Assembly: GCA_026225945.1 (NCBI GenBank)
Contig: JAMJFZ010001797.1
Location: 484,001 to 548,000, forward strand
Reading direction: 5' to 3'
From: Cricetomys ansorgei
Taxonomy: Eukaryota > Chordata > Mammalia > Rodentia > Nesomyidae
DNA length: 64,000 nucleotides
Shown: positions 12,415-23,600 of the stretch, piece after piece
Numbering within the stretch: the stretch's first letter is position 1
Layout of the letters: each line of letters starts with the position of its first letter
Notes under the pieces: generated by a model
What the model saw: the letters and a program-made list of their open reading frames with translations, nothing else
Databases searched by the model: none
Told to the model about the DNA's origin: nothing
Program-made: the position numbers and the translations under genes

Positions 12415-12870
12415 CGTAGCACGTCTTCTCCGTGCAACCCCCCCACCGCACCCCCGGATCCCCGCGGGTCTCCTTTTGTGTGTACCCTGCGTCCTCTCCA
12501 GGCGTGTCTAGGCGAGACAGAGACAGAGCCGCGCCCAGAGCAGCCAGGCTGTCTGCTCAGGGAGATGCCACTGTCAGAAGCTCGGTTGTCAGGCGACAGT
12601 TCATCTGCCTGGCTCTGAGGATTCCCGGAGACGAGGTGGCCTTCGCCGCCGCTGCTGCTGCTGCTGCTGCTGCCGCTGCCGCTGCTGCGGCGCCCGCCCG
12701 CCTCCCGCCCCTCCCTCGCAGGAGGATCTGCCAGCCGCCCCGCCCTCTCCTCCCGGGTCCTCCTCTGGACGCTGAAGTTATCAGGAGAAATAAGGTAGCG
12801 GGGGAGGCCACATGGAAGTTGTGACAGCTCCCCAGGGCGTCCCTTTGGGAGCCCGCACCTCGGCTTAGGG
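12415..12870 (+). promoter_or_regulatory. GC-rich, CpG-island-like promoter/5' UTR block
   Basis: This is the only extended GC-rich, CpG-bearing block upstream of exon 3. It contains many CCGCC/GCGCC-type strings and a GCN repeat, and lies directly before the short-isoform start codon. The surrounding intron is AT-balanced and CpG-poor. This is the expected look of an internal alternative promoter, probably overlapping the 5' UTR. Confidence 0.65.
12645..12692 (+). repeat. GCC/GCT trinucleotide repeat, about 16 units
   Basis: Consecutive GCC, GCT and GCG triplets lie inside the GC-rich 5' block of the short isoform. Read in one frame they would be a polyalanine run, but no ATG-started reading frame of the gene uses that frame, so it is treated as an untranslated, length-variable element. 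Confidence 0.85.
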
Positions 12871-12886
12871 AGCGCCGCTGACACGT

Positions 12887-12892
12887 TGAATG
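12887..12892 (+). promoter_or_regulatory. In-frame stop followed by upstream in-frame ATG of MTUS2 exon 1
   Basis: TGA at 12,887-12,889 overlaps by one base nothing but abuts ATG at 12,890-12,892; both are in frame with the 12,923 start. The stop limits the N-terminus of the short isoform. The ATG would add 11 residues but has T at -3 and C at +4, a weak initiation context. Confidence 0.7.
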
Positions 12893-12922
12893 CAGGTGCT
12901 GCAGAGCCAGCCCACCGCCGGG

Positions 12923-12976
12923 ATGGGCCACTGCTGCTGCAAGCCTTATATCTGCCTTCAGTGCCTGGACAAGACG
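12923..12976 (+). CDS. MTUS2: MTUS2 exon 1 (short-isoform specific), residues 1-18
   Basis: It encodes a Cys-rich leader with Gly2, Cys4-6, Cys11 and Cys14, and ends on a complete Thr codon (ACG) before the donor gtactt, a rather weak donor. The leader resembles the known alternative N-terminus of the human short isoform. Gly2 followed by three Cys residues and Lys7 resembles dual N-myristoylation/palmitoylation signals (inference). Confidence 0.9.
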
Positions 12977-14712
12977 GTACTTGGCCTTCCCTCTCCTCTC
13001 CCCCTCTCCTCTCGGTCCGGGCAGAGAAGGTGGGAGCATCCACCTCTGGTCCCAGCCTCCCTCGCATGCCTGTGTGCTTTGTTGGTGAGCAGGAAGCTCC
13101 GGGTTCTCCTTCCAGGGTGCTGGGTCGTGAGTGAGTGGTGCTTACAGAAAAGCATTTGCTCTCACGGGCTCTGCAGGGCCTTACATAATGTTGTGTTCCC
13201 ACCGGCTCAGATGAAACTGTTGCATTCTGCAGACATAGTGGGAAGGTCTTGGAATCCAAACTGCCAGGGGAATCCTGGGAAGGTTCTCAGTGCATCGTGT
13301 TGTACCTGCAAAACCTAAGCCGCCCTGGTGTGGGGAGGGGTGTGGATCAACTAGGCATGGTGGTTGGCTGCCAAACTGGAACTTTGAAAGTTTATCACTC
13401 TGTTTTTAAAGAGCCTCTCCTTTTGGGATTGATCCCACATCAGAGAAAGCACGGGGGTCGAGTTCTCTCTGTGACTTTGCTATCGCAACAAGGTAACAGG
13501 GGGGCCAACACGTGATGAGCCAGGGAGTCTGAAGGTTCAGTAGAAAGCAAATACACGGTCAGGGAGCTGAATCGAGTCAGAGCAAGCATTGTGTGGGGAT
13601 TCAACACAAAGCCTGGCTTTGCTTTTGACACTTGCCTGGTCTGGGAGCTTACAGAGGGGTGTGGGTGTTTTTAATTCTGTTTCTAGGTGACTACTAGTAA
13701 GAACTCTTCTCTGATACATTTTTCATCAAAGATGCATGAAATGGAATCTCACGGGGCATGGGGAGCCCGTAATTGCTTCTTTTCTACTCTCGTGGGCATC
13801 AACTAGTAGCTTGAGATATAGCGTGTGACCAGGTGAAGGGGAAATATATGGCCTAATTTAAAACTCATTCCAGAGCAGTCACTGGGGATCATCCTCTGTC
13901 AGTTCAGCTCGTGACCCCTGACCTCCCACAGGCTCACACACCGTCTCAGAAAACCAAACTGTCCCTTAAAACTCACTTAGGACTTCCGTTCTGCTACAGA
14001 CATTTCAGGGAGTTTGCCTTCTGTTGGTCAGAGTGTGAGCTGAAATCACATATGGGCATGTAGGTGCTTTTTAAAAATAAATCAACATACAGGATACATC
14101 TATAAATCCGCCCTAAAGAGCTCTTTTTCAAGGGATGTGGCTGAAAAAAAGAAGTCAAAGGGAGCTCTGTAACAATAGTTTGCTAAGAGGGAACGGTTAG
14201 CCACCTGCACAGCGATATCATAAAGTTTGTACTCCTAAACTCAGGTCAGAAAGTTCCAGAAAGAGAGCCAGGCACAGAGATGGGGCCCTGTAATCGCAGG
14301 TACTGGGGTGAAGGGGATAAGGTGATGGGCTGGGGAGTCAAGGCTCGCAAGTATAGCATAAGAAGATCCTTCTCTCCAACTTTATTTATTTATTTACTTA
14401 TTTATAGAATAGAATTGCTGTCAATGTGGTGGCACACACCTTTAATCCCTGCACTCAGGAGATGGAGGCAGGTGGATCTCTAAGTCTGAGTCTAGCTTAG
14501 TCTACAGGGTGAGTTCCAGGACAGCCAGGGTTACACAGAGAAATCCTGTCTCAAGGAGGAGGGCAGGGATTCCAAGTCTGGTGGCACACACATTTAATCC
14601 CAGCACTCAGTAGGCACAGGCAGGCGGATCTCTGTAGGTTTGAGGTCAGCCTGGTCCACAAAGCAAGAGTCAGGATAGCCTGAACTACGCAGTGAGGAGG
14701 GAGGGAGGGAGA

Positions 14713-14767
<55 letters not shown>

Positions 14768-15855
14768 TATCATCCTTGTCATTTGAGAAAATATATCTTA
14801 AAGTGAGCCTGTCCCTGTTTTCTCTTAGATCAAATTGCTAAAAATAATCTTCCTTACATAGTTCTTGCATTTAAGGATTTTGGAAAATAATTTAATGTTA
14901 CTCATCTCTTTAGAAGTATGATGTTTAAGTAACTTGCATTTGATTCAGCTTTGAAACCCCAAATGTGACGAAAACGTAAAACGCTGAACTACATTTTCCT
15001 TCCACTCACCGCCGTATCCCTCCATTTCTTTTTCTTTGCCATGTTTCGGAATAGAATTCCTGGGTTCACCCATGCTTACGGGTGATCTTTGAAGGAGTTG
15101 AGGACTTGCTCTTTTAAAATAAAAGCAGGTGTTGTTTGTCTTTGCTTGCTTTTCAGGATAAGCCCACAGGAAGTACGCTTGGATCCTTCTCTCACCCCAC
15201 AGCTACCTGTTGCCAAGCGCTGTGATGTAGGGCTTTCACTCACTCCTTGGGTATAGCACACTGTAAATCCCAGCAAGTCCCGCCCTCTGCTGGTCCTCAC
15301 AACCCAGCATCAACAGAGTTTGAAAAGTGGTAAAGTGTGCAGTAAAGGTCATCAGGAAGGTTTTCTGGTTGGTCTAGCCCCGCCTATTATCCCTCCAAAA
15401 ACAAACCTTTCCTAATACTTTTTACAACGACAAGAGAGGTCCTTTGATCTTAAGAGATAACTTTTTTTTTTTTTTGCAGTTTGATTACACTGTAGCTAAG
15501 ATGTTCTTTTAAAAAAAAAAATAGCGAGACATGAAAGTAACCTTTAAAGTCATTTCAGAGATGAGGTTAGGAAAGCTGGCCTGGAAATAGCCCTCCACCG
15601 TGACACACCCAGAGAAACTGAACAGTCTTCCTACAGAACAAAATGAAAACAAACTCCTTAGTGAGAAAATGTTTTTTTTTTTAAACTACCTGTGTTGGGG
15701 CTGGAGAGGTGGTTTGACAGTTAAGAGCACTGTCTGGTCTTGCAGAGGACCTGGGTTCAGTTCCCAGCACCTAGGTGGAGACTCACAACCATCTGTAATT
15801 CCAGTTCCAAGCGATCTGATGCCCCCTTCTGGCCTCCATGGGCACTGTATGCAGG

Positions 15856-15897
<42 letters not shown>

Positions 15898-15904
15898 ATG
15901 TGTG

Positions 15905-15943
<39 letters not shown>

Positions 15944-18900
15944 TCAGGCAAAACACCTATACACATAAAATAAGTATAAGTCGTTAAAAGCTGTCCGTGT
16001 CTGTTATCTCCCAACTTACCCAAGGATGGCCAATTAGCAATATTTATCGCTGCTTTCCTCCATGGCTGGCTGCTGCAGGGACTATTAAAGAATTATTTAG
16101 AAACATGAGCAGCCTTTTATCAGTTACTAATTCACTTGTGCTTTCACATTCCCCGGGAAATTGCAGGTTGTTTAGACAACAATGCCACGTGCGGAGCCAT
16201 TAAACACTAGTTAGAGATTACAGGATAATTAAATAAAGGTTCCGGCCCCTCCTCATCTCTGAAGCAAGTTGGGAGAGAATCACAGACAAATGGGGAGGGG
16301 AGAGAGGGCGTGGGAATGGGGTGGGGCTTTGTCACACTGATGAGGAGTGAGGGTGTGATTACCAGCAAGGCGTGCAAGAGGAAACGTGCCTTTGCTCAAA
16401 CTGATGAAGCACAGGAAAGCAGTTCTTACGATAAACCTGGTGGGAAATACAACACATGGAGAGGCAGAGAGTGCTCCAGTCTGGAAGCCAGACTTCTATT
16501 TCTTAACTCGTATTGATGGAAGAGTGCAGCTCTGCCTTGGTTGGTTTGGTTTGGTTTGGTTTGGTTTGGGGGGCTGGTTGGTGTTTTTTGTTTTAGCAGA
16601 GATGCGAATCTGGCTGCAGGGTTGTTTAATGTTCGCGTTCAGTCACCTTCCCGAAAGGTGACTGAAGGAAGGGAGGGTTCACAAAGACTCACGAAGATTC
16701 TTAAGTGCAACATAGATAGATTAAAGCTCCCCATGCTGGCTCATGTTCCCTTCTCCGGCTCTCACCCTAGAACGCCCCTGACCTGCGTGTCCGGTTAGCA
16801 TTCCTTCTCCTTGGCCTCAGCAGTCTCTGGCCTTTCCAGTTGCTCCTTAGCCATCCAGCTGTAGATACCCTCCTTATCTCCCTGCCAGGACGATGCTCCC
16901 TCATTAGCCACCGTCTCCGGGGTAAACAAGGTGTTTTCTTTTGACTAGTGATTCTCCCAGCATGCACAGGGGCAAAGGCTTTTAAGATCAGTCACTCTGG
17001 TTTCTTTTAACACAGGGTTTGACTATATTGTTCACACACTTAGACATTGAAACGGATGGGAGAATATTAAATATGAGTAGTACTCTGTGCTGGATGAGTT
17101 TATAGTAAATTTCATTTCAGAGAAGAAAAACGGGTCACTATACGAACACGCAGTGGCTTCATGTCAGTTATTTGGGAAAGAAGTAATACTTATTGATTAT
17201 CTCAAACATTGTGCCGGTGCTGTTTTAAAGCCAGGACAGACTGAAAACTAAAAAGTCGCCCTACTTCTCAAGGGATTTCCCCTCAGAACTCTGTTAGAAA
17301 TCCGGCCACGTTTTAAAATCTGCACACTGAAGATGCATGGTCTGTGCACAGAAAGCCATGGAGATCACTACAGAAACACGTGTGTTCTGTGACTGGCTCA
17401 CCTGGAGAAACCAAAGAAAGTGTTTCCCCAGTTTGACACATTTTACCAAGTTGCTTTGGCCTACATTCACGGGTAAGTGGCAATACTGTTTCAGAGGAGA
17501 ATGAAAAACCCCTAACTTCTTCGCAGGTTAGCATGTAAGTATGCCATGTGTGACTTTCAGTTCACAGCGGGAAGGCCCCTGTTCAAATACCAGAACGCTA
17601 AGAAAGATCCCTCTCCTCTTTGTTCTCCAAGGCTGAGTCTTACTATACAGCCCAAACCGGCCTGGAACCTGCAGTAAATCTGCCTCAACCTCCCGAGTCC
17701 TGGGGTCATAGACATGTGTCTCTGTACCGGAGTCTTTCCATTTCTTACTGAAGCCCCTGTGCCGCCTTTGTTAAGCTTGGGAACAACATGGCCCACATCA
17801 CATGAATCACATGACTGGTGCCTGTGGTTAGCACTTACACAGGACAGGTTAAAACTATCGGAACGAGGCTGAGGAGATGGCTCAGTGGTTAAAGGCGCTG
17901 ACTGTTCTTGCCAAAGACCTGGGTTTACTTCCCAGCACCCACTTCTGGCCTCCACAGGCACCTGCATTCACATGCACATACCCACACGTGTACACATAAA
18001 TAAATGTAACGTAATTACACCATTTTAAAAATATATAGCGAAGACGATAATGGGCACACACCAGGGAACACATCATAGAAGCATGCTCAGACTACAGTGA
18101 ATTGTCCTCGGTACTTCTTGCACACAAATAAGAATTCCTCCAGTGAGTGTCACGGACCAGAGGCAGAAAGCTTCAAAGGGAAAGACTATGGGCCCATCTG
18201 GTGGGGTGACAAGGATCCCCAGAAGTCCTTGGTGCCATTTTGTGATAATGATTCTCCTGCCCTTTGCCTGAGAAGCTCCCTTCACAGATCCTGTTTGTCC
18301 CTCCTCTGGGTTCAGTTTAACTCTCTAAGAGAGCCATGGCCTCCTGGGCTATCTCACATTATTCTGGAATTGCTTGTCTATTGGCTCACTCTGAGACACC
18401 GGCTTCTTGGAGGCTGAAATACATCTGCCTGGCGCACAGTAAGCACTCAGTGTGTGGTAGTGTATAAGCTTCCTATTCCTGGGTTCACTGGAGACAAAGC
18501 CATCCAGAGATCCTGGGATGCTGTCTTAATTTTATTGATTAGTTGCTCATTCAGGAAGGGGCATGGATGGCCGATGCCCAAGTGTGGATTCACACAGGTG
18601 ATGTTAACTAGGAGCAACATTTTCACTTCCTGTTACCACCAGATCCACGAGGAAGCGTCAGCCATCTAAATGGATAACTCCTAGTGTCTTGGCAGGTGAA
18701 GGTGACAGAGCGTGGCAGGCTGGCTCGGGGCTTGGCCGCCCGTCCAGTTGCTTGGTGTTACAGGAATGGGTGGGTTCTGTGCTCTGCCAGGTGTATCTAA
18801 CTAGCAAAGAGGGACCACAGAATCCCCGGGAGCCTGTGGAAGACTGAGTCGTGGAGAGCCAAGTCTTCAAAGACGGGCAGAGTCCCGGGAGCAGACCTTC

Positions 18901-20609
18901 TGTGGTACCTACATTCAGGACTGGGGAAGGAGGGTAAATTGGATGTTTCCTGATCCCTTGATCATCTTGATATAGAAATTTAAGGTTTATATACCATACT
19001 GAAATAAATGGAGAGCTGAGACTATGAAGGAGAGGTACATAATCAAATTGAAGGTGGGGCTAGGAAGTTGGGGAGCATATCCCCAAGCACCCATTTGAAG
19101 TTAAGCCCTATCTTAGACTAAACAGCCACTGGAGCAGAATGGCCTTCTTGGGCTCTGCAACGCCTGGACCGTGTCACCAGGACAGTTTGGATGGTTAGCG
19201 CTGGCTTCTATATTTAGCCCTCTTGAGTGAACACAGGAACTCATGCTCTTGGCACCAGTTAGGAATTTTCCACGCATTCCCCATTTAGGGAAGTGCTGAT
19301 CCGACCCCTGCACCACAGGACGCCTGCCTCCGTCTATTCCAATCCTGTCATCACCCGGGGAACAGGGGGAAGGGTGACTTGAGATCCTTGCAGACTCATT
19401 CCATTCGGGCATCATGAGGTCATTCTGGTTCAGCTTTGGGGAAACACGAAATAACTTGCTTGGTGCATAAATCAGAAGGGTTGATATCATTTCAAAAGCA
19501 AGCACTTAAGGAAGAGAGCCTCTCGTCAGAACAGGCAGGCTGGCCTTGGCGAGCCGAAGCTGAGCAGAGAGCCAACATCATCAGCAGGAATGTGTTCAGG
19601 GACCGTCAGATGGGCTTGTCCAGAACTGACAGGGGAAAGCCAAGCAGCTACCCTGTCTGGAGTTACAACTCCAGAAGGCTGGGCTAATGAGGGAGCAAAC
19701 ACTGGAGATGTCCCAATGTGCAACCCACCGAACAATTTCAAGGACACCCGTGGTAGTGTAGTCAGGGTGCAAGCGGGAGTAACAGCTAGAGGATTTTTCA
19801 CGGGGTAAGATCGGGTAGCAACTGCCTCTCCTCCGGTCAGAGGTGAAAAGGTGAGCGACCAAGAGTGTTAAATCCAATCCATGTCCAATTTGGCTCTCGA
19901 GGCTACATCTGATGAGTGAGGAGGGGAGGACAGAATTTTGGTGTGTGTCGCGTTTGATAACTGGGCCCTGGGTTGAAAGGCCTGGGTTTCCCATTTCTAA
20001 GCCAGCTTGTTCACAACTTCACCGTAGGGCTCCTGACGCCTCCCCATAAAGCAGTGGTTCTCAACCTGTGGGTCGCCACCCCTATGGGGGTAGAACAACC
20101 CTTTCATAGGGGCCGCCTAAGACCATCAGCATATCAAATATTTACATTAAGATTCCTAAAAGTAGCAAAATTGCAGTTATGAAGTAGCAATGGAAATAAT
20201 TTTATGGTTGGGTGGGGGTCACCCTGAGGAACTGTGCTTGCGTAAGCAAGTTAGTTGTTCTTATTACAAAGTAAATGCCAAGATGACCCCTCTCCAAAGC
20301 ACTGAGATAGAATATGGTGTGGTTGTCAGATGGCCACTGTAGGTTACCGTTATAGAACACAGGCCTGGCATGTGTGAAGCCCTAGGTTTGATCCCAAGCC
20401 AAACACACACACACACCCACACACACATGAAAGCATGCACACACATGGACTGTAGAGTCAGTGCAGAGTCCAGAGAGGTACTTAAAAAAAAAATTAGAAC
20501 ACAGGAGCTAAGGATATAGCTCAATGTTAGAATCTCTTTCTGGCATAGGTACTACTCTAAGTTTGGGGTTTTGTCTCTGTACTGCAAAAATAGATAGATC
20601 AGATAGGTT

Positions 20610-20666
<57 letters not shown>

Positions 20667-23600
20667 GGATAGACAGACGGATGGATGGATAGATAGATAG
20701 ATAGGCAGATAGATAGAACCAGAGCCTATCTGAGCAGAGGTGATTAATACAGAGGAGCACCTTTTACTACTGATGTTATCTAGTTGCAAACAAAGTCAAA
20801 GGGAACCGAGGATCTGTAACACCACCTAACACTTCTGCAAGTGCTGCTGAGGTTGCATCACATCCGCCGGCTGATTTAACCACCATTGCAACCCCATGCA
20901 GCAGCTGTGACACTTGAAGTGGCGTCTTCTGAGGGTTAGGAAGATGTACACTCTTTGGTGTAATTGCTGCCGGAATTCAGGGGGAGCAAAGCTGCTGTGG
21001 GCTGGAGGGACAGAGCGTCATGGATGACGCGGGGAGTCAGTCTCGGTTTGTGCTGACGTAACCAAACATCTCCACTTTGCTACAGAAGCCATGAAAGTTT
21101 TTTGTCTTGTGAGGCTGGGAAATCCAACATCAGGGCAGGCTCAGTGTCTGTCAGGTCCGAGTTCTCAGGGATAGCTCCTTCTTGCTCCTCTCACTTGCTG
21201 AAGAGGTGAGGCCCTTCCTGGGGCTTTCACAGCAGTGCAAAGCTCCACCCTCACCTGATCACCTTCCACAGCCCCACCTGCTAAAGAGCATCGGCTTGGG
21301 AGTCCAGAGTTTTAACCTATAGATTTGAGTGAGACCCACACACTCAGACCATGCAGGGTCAGCTGCCCCTAAAAATAGCCCTTTTGGTACGCATTCTTAA
21401 GAGAATCCTTGGCCAACAATTGTTAATATCTGTGCCGTGACCTTCTTTGGGCTAAATAGCAACTGGCTCACAGAGCTACCTCTCCAGCTCTCTATTTTGA
21501 CAACAGAGCTTCATCCAAGTATTATGAATACCATAACATTGCTTAGCGAAAGCCTTTCGGAGAACCTGAGGCTCTCCCAGGAGCCCACAGTAAATAAACG
21601 CCTGCTACCTAAGGCTAAATGCAGCCAACTCAGCACAATTGGGAGAACTGCCTCTAGTCCACAGAGCACAGGCCGATGAGAGGCGCTGTCCAGGTTTGGT
21701 TGTCTATTGTTGTAATAAAGCACTGAGCAAAACTAACTTGTGGAGTAAAAGGTTTGATTTGGCTTACACTTCTTTGTCGTGGTCTATTTTCGAGCTTGAA
21801 GATGAGTGGATCTTTGGGGTCCCGGGAACTGAAATTGCTCATAAGCCCTTCTTCATTTGGAGAGCGAGCCCACCTGATCCGGGTGAATTATTATACCTCA
21901 TGGTACCTTAAATGAAACGAATATACTGTCTATTTCTATATCTACTAGTTTTTCAGATAGCCACCGTCCTAGTTGGCTCTCCGATGCCGATAGAAACCAT
22001 GGCCGAAAGCAGCTTGGGGAGGGAAGGGTTTATTTGGCTTCCATGTCCTGATCACAGTCTGTCATGGAGGGCAGTCAAGGCGGGAACCATGAAGGAACAG
22101 TGCTTACTGGTTTGCTCCCCACGGCTTGCTTAGTTTGCTCTCTTAGACAACGCAGGGCCAAATGCCCAGGGGTGCCACCACCACAATGGGCTGGACCCTT
22201 CCACACCAATCATCATCAAGAAAATGCCTCCACAGGCCAGTCTACAGAGACAGTTCCTCAGCTGAGGTTCCCTCTTCTTAGGTGACCCAGTCTGTGTCAA
22301 TTTGAATAAATAAATAAATAAACGTGACCAGCGTAGCCACGAAAGGCAAGGGTGGTCGGTCTTTAAAGAGCACTGTAATCGTTAGCCTTCTAACGCTGTG
22401 ATCCAAGGCCTGACACAATGAAATTACAAACAGAAAGAAAGAGTTTGTGCTCAGTTTCAGAAGTCCTAATTTCCGGCAGATGGACCATTGCTTGGGCCTT
22501 TGGAGGGCTACTGGGTGGCACCAGTGGGGAGCCTGAGGCAGAACAAAATACTACCTCACGGCTAGGAAGAGGCCAGGACACCACAGTTTCTTAAAGGGCA
22601 TACTCCCAATGACTTAAAGACCCCTCAACAGACCCTACCCCTTAAAGATTCATGGCGTCTGCCAGCCAGGGGGATAAGCCTCCAATACATGGGCCTTTTG
22701 GGGGACATTGAACATGCAGACTATAGGCAACAATCTCAAAGCCTTGAAGATGTTATGTGCTCAGTTTACATTTAAGCCCTTGAAGATACCCATGTGATAT
22801 GCCTGGCCCACTTCTAGCCAAAGGAAATCTCTCTGGAAATCAGTTTGAAGATTACATGCTATTGACTGACAGAGACTTTCTCTGATGAGCTGGCATCTCT
22901 GGCTTATGGGTAATATTTCCTCATTATGAGCAGAAGCAGTGAAATCATAAGACTCCACCTGTGGCGATTCATGAATGCAGATTGTAAATGTAGTACGTCT
23001 TTGGGTGCCGAACCGCTTTACGTCACAGAATGCAACTGGCATGCAAACAATCACATAAGAGCCCAGGGAGTTACAAATGGCCCATTGTCCCAAGTAATAC
23101 TTCAAGTGTGCAGTCCCTCCTGCGCCTTGTAGCGATGTCCAGAGTGGGTCAAAACTCTCGGAAACCCCACAGTCGGGTCTTATGACAGACAGAAAGGTTT
23201 CATGCCAACGCTTCTGCTCTGATCTCCGTCAATCATTAGATAACTAAACAGTTATGGACCAAAGAGTAAGCTTAAGGGAATAATTGTTTTGTTTTTTTTT
23301 AAAGAAAAGTTTGTATATACGTGTGTGTGTGTGTGTGTTATAATGGGTTTTTTCATGGTCAGTAACCACCTATTATACAAAAATCAAATGTGAATCTGTA
23401 GTGAATAACAATATATACTAGTACACTAACATGTAGTGCACAGATGTACTTAGAACTATCCCAGGATGGTGTAACAGTGTGATACAGAGAAAAGATGTGT
23501 GTGGGTGTGACCGTATATTAAAACTGCAGACTTTGACATCTGAATGACAACGAATGACTGAGTCTGACTTGGTTCTGTCAGATCGTATGTGAGAGAACGG

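Noticed and set aside
12432..12824. 130-codon frame with a polyalanine run upstream of MTUS2 exon 1
   Set aside because: It lacks an ATG start (begins with GTG) and the polyalanine is the GCN repeat; nothing supports translation.
12396..13259. 287-codon minus-strand frame across the GC-rich promoter
   Set aside because: Long stop-free antisense frames are expected in GC-rich DNA opposite a coding exon; Ser/Gly/Arg-rich with no recognisable domain.
16638..16666. Hairpin as a microRNA precursor
   Set aside because: The 12-bp stem is far shorter than a pre-miRNA stem and flanks do not extend the pairing.
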